The translations under genes and the position numbers were made by a program. From NCBI GenBank assembly GCA_037127315.1, contig JBBBDQ010000421.1, positions 777,501-841,500 of the forward strand: DNA of 64,000 nt, in the 5' to 3' direction. Source of the DNA: Ascarosepion bandense (taxonomy: Eukaryota > Mollusca > Cephalopoda > Sepiida > Sepiidae). Of this stretch, positions 43,921 to 57,200 are shown piece by piece (within the stretch, counting starts at the first letter, position 1; each line of letters starts with the position of its first letter). The notes under the pieces were generated by a model, which made no database searches, was not told the DNA's origin, and worked only from the letters and a program-made list of their open reading frames with translations.

Positions 43921-44229
43921 ACAAACCGGATTAGGCATGCGGAGACACAGTAAATTTTGAGATTTTGTTGTAATTCATAGCCCAATCGACTGCTTCCCTT
44001 CGATTAAAAGAATTGATTTTAACTAATGTGTTGTAGCAATGGAGAAAATGGTTAAAAAAAATAGCATTTGCTGACGGCCATTTCAGTATTGGGAAAGTGA
44101 TCCAATAAAATATAATAGTTGTAAGATTCTTGACGTGTCCCTGTCTTTCTTAGCTATCAAAGTGATCATTTCATGGCCGGAAAAAAACTAGACAACAGAT
44201 AAGAAAGAAACATTACAAGTGAGGCTATG
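43921..44229. other. No gene seen
   Basis: Featureless AT-rich sequence. Confidence 0.5.
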
Positions 44230-44460
44230 GGATGGTAACAGCAAAGGAAAAAGATGAATCCGAAGAATGAAAACGTAAGTAGGTAAGGGAGGAATAATAA
44301 CGATTGCCCAGCATTTAATGAACATAAATAATTCTCCATGTTAGGGTTGACAGCCGAGCAATGCTTTTTACCCTCGACAGAAAGAGACTGAGAATAGATA
44401 AAAAGTAAAGGCTACAAAGGAAAGGGGGTTTAAATGAGAGGTTTTAAATGTAGATCATAA
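44230..44460 (+). pseudogene. RTE 3'-end remnant
   Basis: TTACCCTCGACAGAAAGAGA, TAAAAAGTAAAGGCTACAAAG and TTTAAATGAGAGGTTTTAAA follow the same order as the sequence after the RTE fragment at 39495-39590. Upstream coding similarity is too poor to read. Confidence 0.4.
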
Positions 44461-44582
44461 AACATTCTGGTCAAGTTGAACAATGATTGTCTTATTTCTG
44501 TTTTCTTGACCAAATACATAAACGACATAGTTGTAAACTGATGAGCTTGTAACGAATGTAAATACGGAGATTAGCTTGTATC

Positions 44583-44672
44583 TTTCCCTCTCTCCCTCTC
44601 TCTCTGTCTCACTCATTCTCTCTCAAACACACATCCTCTCACTCTCTCTTTCTCTCTCATATCTCTCTCGTT
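44583..44672. repeat. (CT)n microsatellite, interrupted
   Basis: CT/TC runs with CA interruptions. Confidence 0.9.
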
Positions 44673-45054
44673 CTTTCTCACCATTTTTTCACAAAACCTT
44701 TAATTTCTATATCTGAATGCTTTTCACGTGAATGACATCTATTTTATAAATATTGAAAAAAAAATTGTTTTTTAAATTAAAGAATTGAAAATAAAAGAAA
44801 AAAGTATTTGATATACAGAAGTCAAATTATACCAGAAGTAGGGTATTGCTGCTCAATCCTTACGTTCTAGCCATGATAGAGATCAAAACTGTTTACGCTT
44901 TCTTCTTGGGGAAAAGATATTTTCCACTTTGCAGCCTATTTCCCACTGAGGTAACGCTAGAAGCCTATACCTATTTTATCGTTATTTCTATGGCAAATGT
45001 TCGAATAATCTTCATTCTTTAGTTCCACCATTTTCGAAATGTACAACAAAAACA

Positions 45055-45225
45055 AGTTATGCTAGTTCCACAGAGTCGAATCACCTTAATTTCCTCTGTA
45101 TACCAAATGTAAGGAGAAAGTAACACGCGTACAGCCTAGGGAAGTGCTGTCTTGTGGAACAGACTTCCGCGTGGATGCTTCCTTGAACTCTTCAAGTCAA
45201 GCGTCAATATTTACCTGTCCTATTA
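45055..45225 (+). pseudogene. LINE RT C-terminal fragment
   Basis: Plus-strand words HLNFLCIPNVRRK and, after a frameshift, AVLWNRLPRGCFLELFKSSV fit the conserved C-terminal block (LWN.LP...F...LK..F...) of CR1/Jockey-type LINEs. The wording differs from LINE-A, so this is another lineage. Only about 170 bp survive. Confidence 0.6.
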
Positions 45226-45267
45226 AAATAAGGATTCATAAGCTTCACTTCCTTCCAACTCCTTTTT

Positions 45268-46010
45268 CAGCACACTCCACCGACGTCTATTGAACAGGTT
45301 AAGAGGTTCATCCCTTGTTCCCTGTTTAGGATGTGGTTTCCGGCTTTCTCTTTTCCAATCTTTTCACTTTGGTTTAATTTTTTTTTTTCAATTGGAGTAG
45401 ATAGATCCATCTATCGCCCGGTTCACACTCCACCCACGTCTATTGAACCGGTTAAGAGGCTCATCCCTTGTTCCCTGTTTAGGATGTGGTTTCCGGCTTT
45501 CTCTTTTCCAATCTTTTCACTTTGGTTTAATTTTTTTTTTCAATTGGAGTAGATAGACTGAACTATCGCCCGGTTCACACTCCACCCACGTCTATTGAAC
45601 CGGTTAAGTGGCTCATCCCTTGTTCCCTGTTTAGGATGTGGTTTCCGGCTTTCTCTTTTCCAATCTTTTCACTTTGGTTTTTTTTTTTTTTTCAATTAGA
45701 GTAGATAGACTGAAATATCGCCCGGTTCACACTCCACCCACGTCTATTGAACCGGTTAAGAGGCTCATCCCTTGTTCCCTGTTTAGGATGTGGTTTCCGG
45801 CTTTCTCTTTTTCAATATTTTCACTTTGGTTTAACTTTTTTTTTTCAATTGGGAGTAGATAGACTAAACTATCGCCCGGTTCACACTCCACCCACGTCTA
45901 TTGAACCGGTTAAGAGGCTCATCCCTTGTTCCCTGTTTAGGATGTGGTTTCCGGCTTTCTCTTTTCCAATCTTTTCACTATTACGTAGGCCCCTGCACAT
46001 CAGTGGCGTT
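45268..46010 (+). repeat. A142 repeat, five units plus tail
   Basis: Units start near 45293, 45446, 45598, 45747 and 45904 (spacing about 150 bp, longer because of an ACTTTGGTTTAA insert). They form a separate subfamily (GAACCGGTTAAGAGG, AGGATGTGGTTTCCGGC). The last unit ends TACGTAGGCCCCTGCACATC, AGTGGCGTTAC; the tail is then truncated. Confidence 0.95.
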
Positions 46011-46457
46011 ACTTTGTGTGGTTTCCGTGTCTTGTAATGGATGAATTTTTTTTTTCAGATCTATCTATCTATCTATCTATCTTTGATAAACGAAGTTGAA
46101 TGGTTTGGGGACATTCAATTATCTGTCACTTCGTACTCAAAAAGATAAAATGTGTTTGGAAAACTGACACATAGTAGCTGAAGCTATATAATAGGCTTGT
46201 AGGAAATCAAAATAGTAAATTTATATCCAGACTCTTACATTTCATCTTTCTTGTAAGATCTTTTATCCCAATGCGGGATGCTTAATAACAAATTGATGGA
46301 AACATGAACAAAATAAATAAATAAATAAACGTTATGAAATTGGCTAGACTGTATATCAAAACATATCTTTTTTTAATTAAATCTAAATTTAAAATTATCG
46401 GTGTTTTTTCTCCATCATGCGCATGTGTAATCAGAGCAATGTAAATATTATTCTAGT
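46011..46457. other. No gene; short (ATCT)n
   Basis: (ATCT)n run at about 46058-46081. Otherwise featureless. Confidence 0.5.
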
Positions 46458-46489
46458 CTGATGAAGACCAAAGATCGAAACGTGTCACG
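46458..46489 (+). other. Hammerhead-like core, Penelope-like end
   Basis: CTGATGA (46458-46464), a weak stem II (GACC-AAA-GATC, one base off pairing), GAAA (46477-46480), then a possible 4-bp stem III (CGTG-TCA-CGCG). The U-H strand is absent. Reads as a decayed hammerhead of a Penelope-like element. Confidence 0.45.
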
Positions 46490-46851
46490 CGAAAATATTC
46501 CATTTTGTCTACAGTTTTTCCATAAAAACAATGTATCAAACGTTTATCTTATAAACATAACAAATATTTTTAAACACTTAAAAATACTGTCTCCTGTGGA
46601 GAAAGATATGTAATGCGAGCTGTTTGTTTTGCTTAATTATAGCTTTGAATATTTTTCTTTCAGTTAATTGTAAATAGTATTTGGATGTTAACTACAAATA
46701 TTTGCCTTAAGTTCATAATTGTATTTCTATTGTTTGTAATGTGATGATCGATATGTTCATGAATTAGAGGAAGTTTGGAACGAGATAGTTTCCTGCATGC
46801 GTGACCACTATAAGAATTTAATGTTAATTTCATTATGAAATATTGGAAATT
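46490..46851. other. No gene seen
   Basis: AT-rich sequence after the Penelope-like end. Confidence 0.5.
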
Positions 46852-47155
46852 TCAGTCAGCTAAGTGCCATACGTGATACACGCTTGGGCGATCATGTCTC
46901 GAAAGAGACATGACTAGGCAGAAGATTATCCCGCAGTAGGTTGCCATTGCTTTCTGCGGTAGACTGGTTGCCGACCAAACCTATAGAACCCAATCTGTCC
47001 TGCTATTTAACCCATAACTGGAAGGAATAGACGGATTAATACCTTTCCCAAGGGTATTTGCGCGTAAGTGAATGCAATGAATTCAGCTGGAATTCGAACT
47101 CGGCTCCCCGATTTCTCGTTCCGAGCCGATATCCAATGCCCTACAACGAACATCC
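46852..47155 (-). mobile_element. SINE-E, copy 4
   Basis: Near-complete member: minus-strand head TGTTCGTTGTAGGGCATTGG, box-B-like GAGTTCGAATTCC, and the hairpin at 46893-46912 (CATGTCTCGAAAGAGACATG on plus). CTGA tail at the left. Confidence 0.9.
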
Positions 47156-47869
47156 GCTAGGAAATGTAGTCTTTCAAAATACACTCACAAACACAAATAC
47201 ATACATACACACATCTTTAGGCGATTTACAATAACTAATCTTTTCGTTTTACAACACTCGTGTGACAGGGATCTTTTATGAACGCGCAATTTTCAAAATT
47301 AGGAGAAGTTACTTAATGTTCTTGGAATACTTTCATTCATGATTGTATTATCCCATAAGGTATTTATTGATATGGTTACACTTGGACATAATTTCTGTTC
47401 TTTCATTCAGTAATTAATTTTTGTCTGGGAAGAAAATATTAAGCAATTTTTCCTCCTGGCCTAATCTGCATATTTTACCATCGTTGTAAGGTTTGGCTGT
47501 TTTTTATATGCTCCAAGTCATATTGGGGTGTTTTCTAAATTTTAATTTTAACTTACACACGTGGCTAACTAATTTTGTACGTTTTTTCAGTTTTTCCAGT
47601 TTAAATGTAGCTTCATGGTTATTCCATAAACTGGCAAACCTAAAAAATAATACATATAAAAAGTTTGATTAAAAAGAAACAACCATGTCTCTCTCTGTTT
47701 AATTTTTATTGTGTTTTTACAATTTTCGTTTCAGATGTTCAGTATTGTGCCAGAAACTTTATAAAAACTAATTTTCTGTTTAAGAAATTTCTTTAAAATA
47801 TAATAAAAAGTTAAACTGATAGACCATATCAAACCTATACTTAACTGAATTTGGGTAAATAGTTGTTCC

Positions 47870-47870
<1 letters not shown>
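47156..47870. other. No gene seen
   Basis: AT-rich sequence without recognisable repeats. Confidence 0.45.
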
Positions 47871-47958
<88 letters not shown>

Positions 47959-47987
47959 CATATATATATATACATATATATATATAC

Positions 47988-48034
<47 letters not shown>
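47871..48034. repeat. (ATCT)n-(TA)n compound microsatellite
   Basis: ATCT run (about 47871-47906) passing into TA with regularly spaced ATACAT interruptions. Confidence 0.97.
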
Positions 48035-48037
<3 letters not shown>

Positions 48038-48385
48038 CAAAATTGGGAAAACGTTTTCTTGCGGCGTGTTTCACCCTTTAGGACGTCATCGGAATAATTT
48101 TGCTATGTTCGTGCAACTACACATACGCACGAACATTTCTTTTTAATCTAGCTGACCTAATTTAGATGGTTTTTTTTTCTTTTTCTTTCCATCACTTTTG
48201 TCTGCAGTTATTCCACACCGGGATAATAGAAATTCTGATAGAAATTGGAATATGTTGTAAACGCAGAGAATTTAAAATTCCCAGCATCCTTCGTTCGTGC
48301 GCATGTGTGGTCGCACCAACAAAACAGTTTTAGTCCATAAAGTCCTAAAGGACGAAAATTGTAGCAAGAAAACTTTTTCCGCTTC
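48035..48385. mobile_element. Penelope-like inverted pair 1
   Basis: Left part (minus strand) reads CCGATGACGTCCTAAAGGG, TGAAACACGCCGCAAGAAAA. Right part (plus strand, 48335-48380) reads AAAGTCCTAAAGGACGAAAA, TTGTAGCAAGAAAAC. They are inverted copies about 250 bp apart. The left copy keeps the YTGATGA-like box, the right keeps a perfect GTCC-TAAA-GGAC stem II, and both keep GAAA. Together they imply an ancestral hammerhead core. A (TA)n tract abuts the left copy. Confidence 0.55.
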
Positions 48386-48602
48386 GGCATAGATTTTCCC
48401 CAATATTGTTATGCAAAAATATATATCGTTATCGCACATTATATATATATATATTGTTTAATACTTAGGTTTTGGTCATAATAGGGTTAGACCAGTACAC
48501 ATTTCTATTAAGAAGTGTTCGATGCAATTATATTGGAGAAATTTTGAATATTTTCCATTTTTAGACGAGTTATTTTGCTTAAATAACACATTTAAAAAGG
48601 GA

Positions 48603-48605
<3 letters not shown>

Positions 48606-48657
<52 letters not shown>
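48606..48657. repeat. (TA)n microsatellite
   Basis: Pure run. Shorter ones occur at 48437-48453 and 48741-48769. Confidence 0.95.
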
Positions 48658-48658
<1 letters not shown>

Positions 48659-48736
48659 CTGTAAAATAGATACTGGTTAAACCAGTGGATGGTTATTTCA
48701 AAAAATGCGCAATCAAAAGAACTGAATAAGTACAGC

Positions 48737-48769
<33 letters not shown>

Positions 48770-48884
48770 TTCTACTATAGTAGAAATAAACAAATACTGT
48801 AAAAAAAAAACACATTTTCAAACTCAAAACGTTTTAATATTCTTTCCTATACATATTAAGACAGTATACGTGGATCATCACTAT

Positions 48885-50026
<1,142 letters not shown>

Positions 50027-50690
50027 TTGGCAAATGTGGAAGTTTTTAAGAGAATAAGAATTACAAAGAAACTGTTGCTAATAATCAGAAAGTATCAGGA
50101 TTATTTACATGTCTGCATCTTTATTGCCATGTTTACAACGTTTCGGCCGTTGTACGCTCCGGCCTTCTTCAGGTGCTACGAATTTCGAACCGAACCCTTT
50201 ATTTCGTTTACTGTGGTATATCATTCTAATTTAATGTGCGATGCTACTTCTGGTAGCCATTTAGTTATCTCCCTTTAACTTAAACCCTGAAGAAGGCCGG
50301 AGCGTAGAACGACGAAACGTCGTAAACATGACAATAATGATGAGAACAATAGTCTGAACAATGTAAATAATGCAAATACTTTTTCATCTCAAAAGTAGAG
50401 ACAAATACAAAAAAACATTAGTTAAATATTTAAGGACATTCTACCGAGGAAAGAAGGTTTGGTGAATTTAATACTTAAACAATATACTGAAAGCAATTGA
50501 AGTAGAGGAAAGAGTTAGTAACCTACTTGACAAGGTTAAGCGAATAAGTAGCTGAATAAGGACCACAAAGACTAAGAGAACCGGAAAAAAGTTTATTTGA
50601 GCAAAAAAAAAAAAAAAAAAACAGGAAGTTGTTGAGAGCCATGATAGCCCATGCCCGGAAAATACAAAGATTATAAAAAATTATGGTATG
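50027..50690 (+). pseudogene. RTE-type LINE C-terminal remnant, copy 2 (interrupted)
   Basis: ANVEVFKRIRITKKLLLIIR (50027-50095) corresponds to the TNDEVFVRIETKRKLILNIR segment of copy 1. The matching continuation LVKYLRTFYRGKKV, then EVEERVSNLLDKVKRIS and RAMIAHARK, appears only after 50400. Between them lies a 270-bp Penelope-like insertion (50105-50375). An A-run occurs at 50605-50622. Many substitutions and stops; an old copy. Confidence 0.65.
50105..50375. mobile_element. Penelope-like inverted pair 2, inserted in RTE
   Basis: Two inverted copies of about 60 bp: minus strand at 50108-50175 and plus strand at 50285-50345. Each reads CTGAAGAAGGCCGGAGCGTA, then CGACGAAACGT-type words and GTAAACATG. 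The left copy has an intact stem II (GGCCG 50145-50149 with CGGCC 50160-50164) between CTGAAGA and GAAA, that is, a hammerhead-like core. The base after the U of the third strand is G, which would block cleavage. The 3' part AACAATAGTCTGAACAATG matches the fragment at 21440. Confidence 0.6.
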
Positions 50691-51307
50691 TAAAACAAAA
50701 GACATAGTATTTAGGCAGTTAACTACATATTTACTTCTTTTACAGCAATATCAGATAAAAACCCAGTATTTTGAATATTGATTTTCAAGATAGACAGATT
50801 CTGACCATTTGAATGTTTGGCGTAATACAATCTTATTATTTACCTTCATCTGACCTTGTACTGTACTATTCAAAGTTTAATAAATATTATCATTAATTAA
50901 AATTACCTGTCACATACAGTGGGGTAATTATTTGATGATTTTTATTCTTTATATAATTGCTTTATCTTCCCGCACTACTGATCAATCATGTGTGACAATT
51001 TCATATTTACATTTTTTTTTAATTTCTCCAACACGTCTCCGATTTGTCTTGTATTTTATCATTTCTTCTCAATCTTGAACTTTTCAGTGTTTGCCGTCGA
51101 ATGGAGAGCAATGAATTTCTTGTGAGTCACTCCTAGATTGGCGTGAGAACAAGATGAACCGAAATAGTCATCATTATGACTTGACTCCTTGCGACCGACA
51201 GACGCCATACTCTTCACATTCTTCTGGATAGCGACGTCCTGTTGCTTGTCCGAACTGGCTCATCCAATCACCCACACGTTCTCCATCTCATGGCTTTGTA
51301 CGCGCGT
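50691..51307. other. No gene seen
   Basis: AT-rich to 51100, then ordinary sequence with no motif. Confidence 0.45.

Positions 51308-51361
<54 letters not shown>
51308..51361. repeat. (CA)n microsatellite
   Basis: Pure CA run; frames over it are artefacts. Confidence 0.95.
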
Positions 51362-51362
<1 letters not shown>

Positions 51363-51699
51363 CGCTCGCAAATACGACTACGAATGCGCATACACGTGTT
51401 CTTTCACACACACGCTTACATTGACCATAAATATATTTCTTCCAACAACTTTTGTTCATATCTGTTTAAAACCGTTATTATTCACCATAACCTGTTTCTT
51501 TATATTAGAATACTTTTTTCTTATCATTTTAATGAAGTCAAAGTCGATTTTTTATAAGTAAAATATCGGCAAACTGTTCCATATTTTACTTAGCACTATA
51601 AACTAATTTTAACATATTTTACTAAGCACTATAAACTTTCAGTTAAATGTTTCGAAGGAGTAAAAAACACTTCATCATAAGCAACACACCAACAAAAAT

Positions 51700-51703
51700 C
51701 ACG

Positions 51704-51750
<47 letters not shown>

Positions 51751-51990
51751 TGAAAGAAACCCCAGCTTAAGAGATATACAAAAAATTGTCTTATTAAGTA
51801 CAGCCCACACACTAAGGAAAACGTTATCTATGTAATGCTGGGGATGATAGGGAAGATAGAAAAACATGAAATGGAGTCATAACAACACGCCACTACCTGC
51901 CTTAGGTCTCCCCGCAGACTTGGTTGGTAGTGAGACCAATGCAGAAATCGAAATATGATGAAAAATGACATAATAATAATAATAGACGTT
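51700..51990 (+). pseudogene. LINE-B, 3' end copy 2
   Basis: After an (ATA)n tract (51702-51749) the frame reads ERNPSLRDIQKIVLLSTAHT, LRKTLSM, stop at about 51835. The 3' UTR then follows, identical in order to copy 1 (GGGAAGATAGAAAAACATG, CCTGCCTTAGGTCTCCCCGC), ending ATGATGAAAAATGACA and (TAA)n. Only 28 codons remain, and (TAA)n is present on both sides. Confidence 0.85.
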
Positions 51991-52024
51991 AGCAGTGTTG
52001 CGAAAAGACTGTCGAATATGCTAG

Positions 52025-52565
52025 ACATTTCAGTAGGTACCTCCAATAAAAAGCAACACTTAAGGTTTAAAATGAAAAGAAAATTTTTTTAAATTTCAAG
52101 TTAATAGATTAAACCTAATATTTAATAATTGGTTGGAATTTCTTTTAAATCACTAAAATTGACCATATTGAAAAAACTGTCTACACAACATAGGAGAGGA
52201 TTAACAGGTGTAAAAAATGAAATTACCTAGATTAAAAAAAGAAACAAGAAATGTCTCTAAAATAATTTAATTTATTTGTGAACAGGTCCTGAAAGTTTCA
52301 TTAAAATCCGACAATGATCTGATTTTTGCAAGAATTTCCAAATTAATGATTTAACTGCAAAAAACGCTTACATTTCCCATACTATTCTATGGCCCGTCTT
52401 TGACACAAGAAAAATAAATGTTTAATCAAAAATTTTGAAGGTTCTAAAGAGATTTTAAAATATAAAAAAGATCAAATTTATTCAAAGTCAAAAGATTTTT
52501 GATCTTCCTCTTAATAACAAAGATTTTGACGGTAAAAGTTTGTTTTTATTTAATTTAGGAAAGTT
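52025..52565 (+). repeat. Dispersed repeat R3, copy 2
   Basis: Left end AGGTACCTCCAATAAAAA; the interior matches 43560-43680 (TTTCATTAAAATCCGACAAT, TTTTTGCAAGAATTTCCAAA). The right end is less clear. Confidence 0.6.
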
Positions 52566-52963
52566 TTTTCATCATGTATGTCTATTTTGTAGCGAATCTT
52601 TGGCAGTATCTATATTTGAGGAGATTTGTTGTCACTCAATCTTCATCAGCAACTGTCAGACGCCCCTTTTGCGCATGAAAATAGATGAAATAACAACAAT
52701 AAATAGTTTTAACATAAAGATGACTGTTTTGTCTACTATTCTTCTATGTGCTTTGTCCCTTCAGGACGTAGGCAATCATGGTTCTCCAGATCTCTCTATC
52801 TCTTGTCGCTCTTAATAGCCCTTCTGTTGTTATTTTAACCAAACCCCGCCCCGTAATTCATTTGCTCAAGTCCATCAGGTATGTTGTCCGCTGCTTTCCT
52901 TTGTCCCTCTTCCCCTCTATCTGTCCCGCGCGCATCAGGTTTTCCAAGCACCCCTTCTTCATT

Positions 52964-53193
52964 CAGTCAGTCGATTAAGTGCCATACGTGATACACGCTT
53001 TGGCAATCATGTCTCGAAAGAGAGGTGACTGATTAAACAGATTTTCCCGCAGTAGGTTACCATAACTTTCTGCGGTAGACTGGTTGCCAACCAAGGCAAC
53101 CCAATCTATCTTGCTATTTAACATATAGCCGGAGAGAGAAGAAACGGATTAATACCTTTCCCAAAGGTATCCACTACCACCACAACGCACATC
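52964..53193 (-). mobile_element. SINE-E, copy 5 (internal deletion)
   Basis: Tail CAGTCAGTCGATTAAGTGCC at the left, hairpin arm CATGTCTCGAAAGAGA, body to AATACCTTTCCCAAAGGTAT, then straight to ACCACAACGCACATCC. About 80 bp including box B are deleted. The direct repeat TTCTTCATTCAG / TTCCTCATTCAG flanks it. Confidence 0.85.
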
Positions 53194-53202
53194 CTTCCTC
53201 AT

Positions 53203-53510
53203 TCAGTCAGTCAGTTAAGTGCTATACGTGATACACGCTTGGGCGATCATGTCACTTTCGAGACATGACTAGGCACTAGATTATCCCGCAGTAGGTTGCC
53301 ATTAATTTCTGCGGTAAACTAGTTGCCAACCAAGGCTACAGAACACAACCTGTCTTGTTATTTAACTAATAACTAAAGGGAAGAGACGCATTAATACCTT
53401 TCCCAAGAGTATTTGCGCATAAGTGAAAGCTGGGAATACTACTGGAATTCGAACTTGATTCCCCGATTTGTCGTTCCGAACCGATATTTACGGCACTACA
53501 ATGCACATCC
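53203..53510 (-). mobile_element. SINE-E, copy 6
   Basis: Complete-looking copy in the same orientation immediately after copy 5. Its head end is followed by two extra GGGCAAC(G)CACATCC-like repeats (53511-53535), a short local duplication of the head start. Confidence 0.85.
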
Positions 53511-53869
53511 GGGCAACGCACATCCGGGCAACACAACGCATACTTCAGGTATCTTTTCCTGGTGTTATGTATCAGTTTCCTTTTGTGTCCATCCTCTCTA
53601 AAACCTCGTGTTACGTCCATGGTATTCTCAGCATCCTTCTGTAGAACCACATTTCGGTTGCTTCAAGTCTCGTCTTCATCTGTGATAAATTTTTCCAGCA
53701 TTCAATGTCATATTGAAGGACGAACAACACATAACAAACCGGTGCTCTCTTCTTTGTTTTCAGTGAATTTCTTCTGTCTCTTAAAACTCTACTTTGGATT
53801 AATTAGAACAGCAGGATTATTGAAATCAGAAGAAGAATAACGTATTCGATAGCATTAATAAAAAGAGAA

Positions 53870-54145
53870 TCAGTCAGTTAAGTATCATGCGTAATACACG
53901 CTTGGGCGACGATATCGGTTTCATGACCTGAATGATGGGACAGAAGATTTTCCCGCTGTAGGTTGCCATTACTTTCCGTGGTTGTCTGTAGAATCCAAAC
54001 TGTTATGCTATTTAATCCATTGCTGGAGTAAGAAGAGATAGATTAATACCTTTCCCAAGTAAGTGAATGCAATAAATTCAACTGAAAGTCGAACTCGGCA
54101 ATTCGATTATCTTGTTCCGAGCTGATATCCACTGCACCACAACTA
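53870..54145 (-). mobile_element. SINE-E, copy 7 (diverged)
   Basis: CAGTCAGTTAAGTATCATGC, TACACGCTTGGGCGA, then body words and GTCGAACTCGGCAATTCGAT. The hairpin is largely lost. Confidence 0.75.
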
Positions 54146-54289
54146 CTGAAGTGAATACTAGAATATTAAGGAGACACCTACTGTAAATAAACCTCTAGTG
54201 AAAGTTAACAGTTTCTTTTCATAGATACAAATACTCATTATCAATTCTAGTAGTTATTGTAATTATTAATAATAATTACTTTTATTATT

Positions 54290-57200
54290 ATTCTTATTAT
54301 TATGTCATTTTTCATCATAATTCGATTTCTGCTATGGGCGCACTACCTACCAAGTCTGCGGAAAGACCTAAGGCAGATCGTAGTGTGTTGTTATGGCTAT
54401 ACTTCATGTTTTTTTTTTGTTTTTTTTTCTATCTCCCATAACATCCCTAGCGTTATATCGACAACGTTCTCCGTAGTGTGTGGGCTGTACTTAAGATAAT
54501 TTTTTGTATATCTCTTAAGCTGGGATTTCCAGGGATTATTTCAATATGTTGTTCCATTTTTTATCATTCTAAGTGCACCTACTATTACTGGTACTATTCT
54601 TGTTTTCAATTTTCACTTTTTTTTCTTTGTTTTTCCAGATTTTTATATTTTGATAGTTTTTCAAATGCCTTGGTTGGTATTTTACAATCCGCTGAACAAA
54701 CCATATCAATTAATAAGCAAATGTCCGGCCTGTTTGCTTCAGTTTTTCTGTCTGTATAGATTGTGTAATTCCATAGAATGGTGACATCTTCTATTTCTGT
54801 AACCGGTGCTGGGTGATGTTCATACCAGTGTTCGTTTACATATTTTCCATGGTGTTTGCACATTATCCAGTGTAAATACTGCCCCACTCTATCGTGACAT
54901 TTTTTATATTCAGTTGGGACAAGTACAGAACATCATGAAGTTAGATAGACTATTGTTTCTTGGTATTTATCACAGAAACTGCATTTTGGATCCACATTAT
55001 TATGTACAATATGTTCCTAGACTTTGGTCTTGCTCTGAAGAATATAGCCCTCAGTTTCAGACTTTAATTCAGATGCTCGTAACCATCGATGAGTATTAAC
55101 TTAATCAACATTGAGTTCATTAGCACGTTCTGAATATTGGCCATGCAGAGGTTTGTCTTGCTAGCTTTGTTTCATCTGTTCAAGAGCTTTATCGTTGGCT
55201 TTCTGTTTCATATTTGTTGCCGCAACAGTTGGTTCTTGGCTTCTGTTTTGCTTTACTACAGAGTCTACTGAATGTAAATCTTGTTTGTATTTACTGTCTT
55301 CTTTCATTATTGAATATTTTTTCTTTCTGTTTTTATGTTGTTTGACTAATTGTATCATCCAGTTCCTTGTTGTTTCCATGTATGTTAGTAAGCCAATAGT
55401 TGTTGTCTTGTATGACAATTCTAGCTAAATAAGACCTCTTCAACCTTTAAGGGGTATGTATAAACGGTCTACATCAGCTTTTGCATCTTATGCTTACAAA
55501 GAAACTTTCTTGTTTTAGAATCAGTTCGTCTGATGTCATTTAGAATCAATTTAAACAGGTTAAAACTATATTAAAATACTGGGTAGGCAAGGTTATTAAT
55601 GGCCATAATTCTGTTCTGAGAATTCAATTCAGTTTTTAATATCAGTCGTACCCTTCTATAGTACTTTTTACACATTATTGCTTTCATTTTCTCATAGTGA
55701 ATTCTTTCACTCTCATTTACCCCTAGGTACTTATAAGCTTCTTCTTGCTCTAAATATTTTATTCTTACAGCAGGGTCTAAGGTAATAGAGGATGTTTGTT
55801 ATAGCAATCCTCGTAAAATTGTAGTTTTAGCACATTTATTCAAATTGAAGCATTTTCCAGTTTGCAGAAGACCATTCAGCTCATTGTCATTCTTAGCTTA
55901 CAACTTTAAGTCCTTCATGTAAAATAGATGGCTTATTTTCTTTTGAGCTATTTTATAACCACATTCTGTCATGTTAAGTTGACTGGTTAATGCTATTAGT
56001 TATATGCAAAACAGTAAGGGAGACAAAGAGTCACCTAGAAATATTCCTCTGTTGATGTCTATTTCACTAGACTTATAGGTTCCATTTATATGATTGAGGT
56101 AAAGTGTTGTTTTCCATATCGACATACACTGTTTGATGAAACGGATGATACTTTGTATATATTTAAAGACTTTAAGATCTAAGAATGTGGTACGCTATCG
56201 AATGACTTACGATAGTCTATCCATGCAGCACTAAGAGTTTCTTTGCATTGAAGCAGTTTTATGAGATCTTCCTATTAATAAGTATTTGGTCTTTACATCC
56301 GTAACGGCCACGTTTGCACTCTCTTTGTTCAAGTGGTAGTACCATTTCTTTCCACGAAGAAATATGTCTGATTTGTTAAAATAGATTTCAATTGTTTTAT
56401 GTTGTGGAAAGACATGTAATTGGTCTGTAGTTTTTCGGGTTATTTGTGTCACTATTCTAAAAAAAGGTAATTTTTTTGGTCATCTATGCAAGAATATTAG
56501 TGGGATTGTTAACAATTTCTTGAACTTTATTGTGTAGTTTTTTTGTGCTGCATTTAAATAATATAACCAAAAGTTAGGAATTTTATCTATTTCTGGAAAT
56601 TTCCAATTGTGTGCCTTTTTTTCAATGTACGTTTAACATCCTCTTTTGTGATTCCAGCCCATATCTGTTCTGATTTATTTTTCATTCGTTTCATTCGTTT
56701 TATCTCTTGCGCAATCCAATCTGCTTTTTTGTTATGTTCTTTAGGGCAAGCCCATATTTTCTCCCAGAACTGTATAACTTCTTCCATTATTTGGGGGGGG
56801 GACTGTCACTTCAATTCTTTGTTTACCTATTTCCCTGTAAAATTTCTTTGCATCGGTTTGAAAGATCTTGTTCTGTCTGTAGAATCTTGATCTTTTCTCA
56901 TATCGTCTTATTCTTTAAGCTTTCAGTTGTATTGTTTGCTTTATTTTTTCCTTAGTTGATAGGACTTCATTTTCATTTCTAATGTTGTATTTTTTTTTCG
57001 ACTCTTCTGCCTTTTCTAATTTTTAAACTTATTTCTTCTTGCCAGTTCATCAAGTACTGATAATTCACTTCTAAGATGTTGGATTTCTTTTTCTATTTTT
57101 CTTTTCCAAGGTGGATTTTCATTTCTGTGAGACCAACTTTTTTTAATTTGATGTTCAATTTTTTTTTTTTTGCTACTATTGCTGATGCATATATTGCTTC

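Larger units (their letters stand above)
52740..53790 (-). pseudogene. RTE-type LINE C-terminal remnant, copy 3, split by two SINE-E insertions
   Basis: Minus-strand words from 53735 down: MKTRLEATEMWFYRRMLRIP, then (frameshift) MDTKRKLIHNTRKRYLKY up to about 53530. The frame is then broken by SINE-E copies 5 and 6 (53510-52964). It resumes at 52962 with KKGCLENLMR, GQIEGKRDKGKQR, LLRATRDREIWRTMIAYVLK and ends near 52740. Order and spacing match copy 1 once the SINEs are ignored, so the SINEs landed in an existing RTE. It also carries a stop after IPWT and further shifts. Confidence 0.85.

Noticed and set aside
50287..50317. Active hammerhead ribozyme
   Set aside because: Stem II is degraded in this copy and the third core strand would end U-G, which is not a permitted cleavage site.
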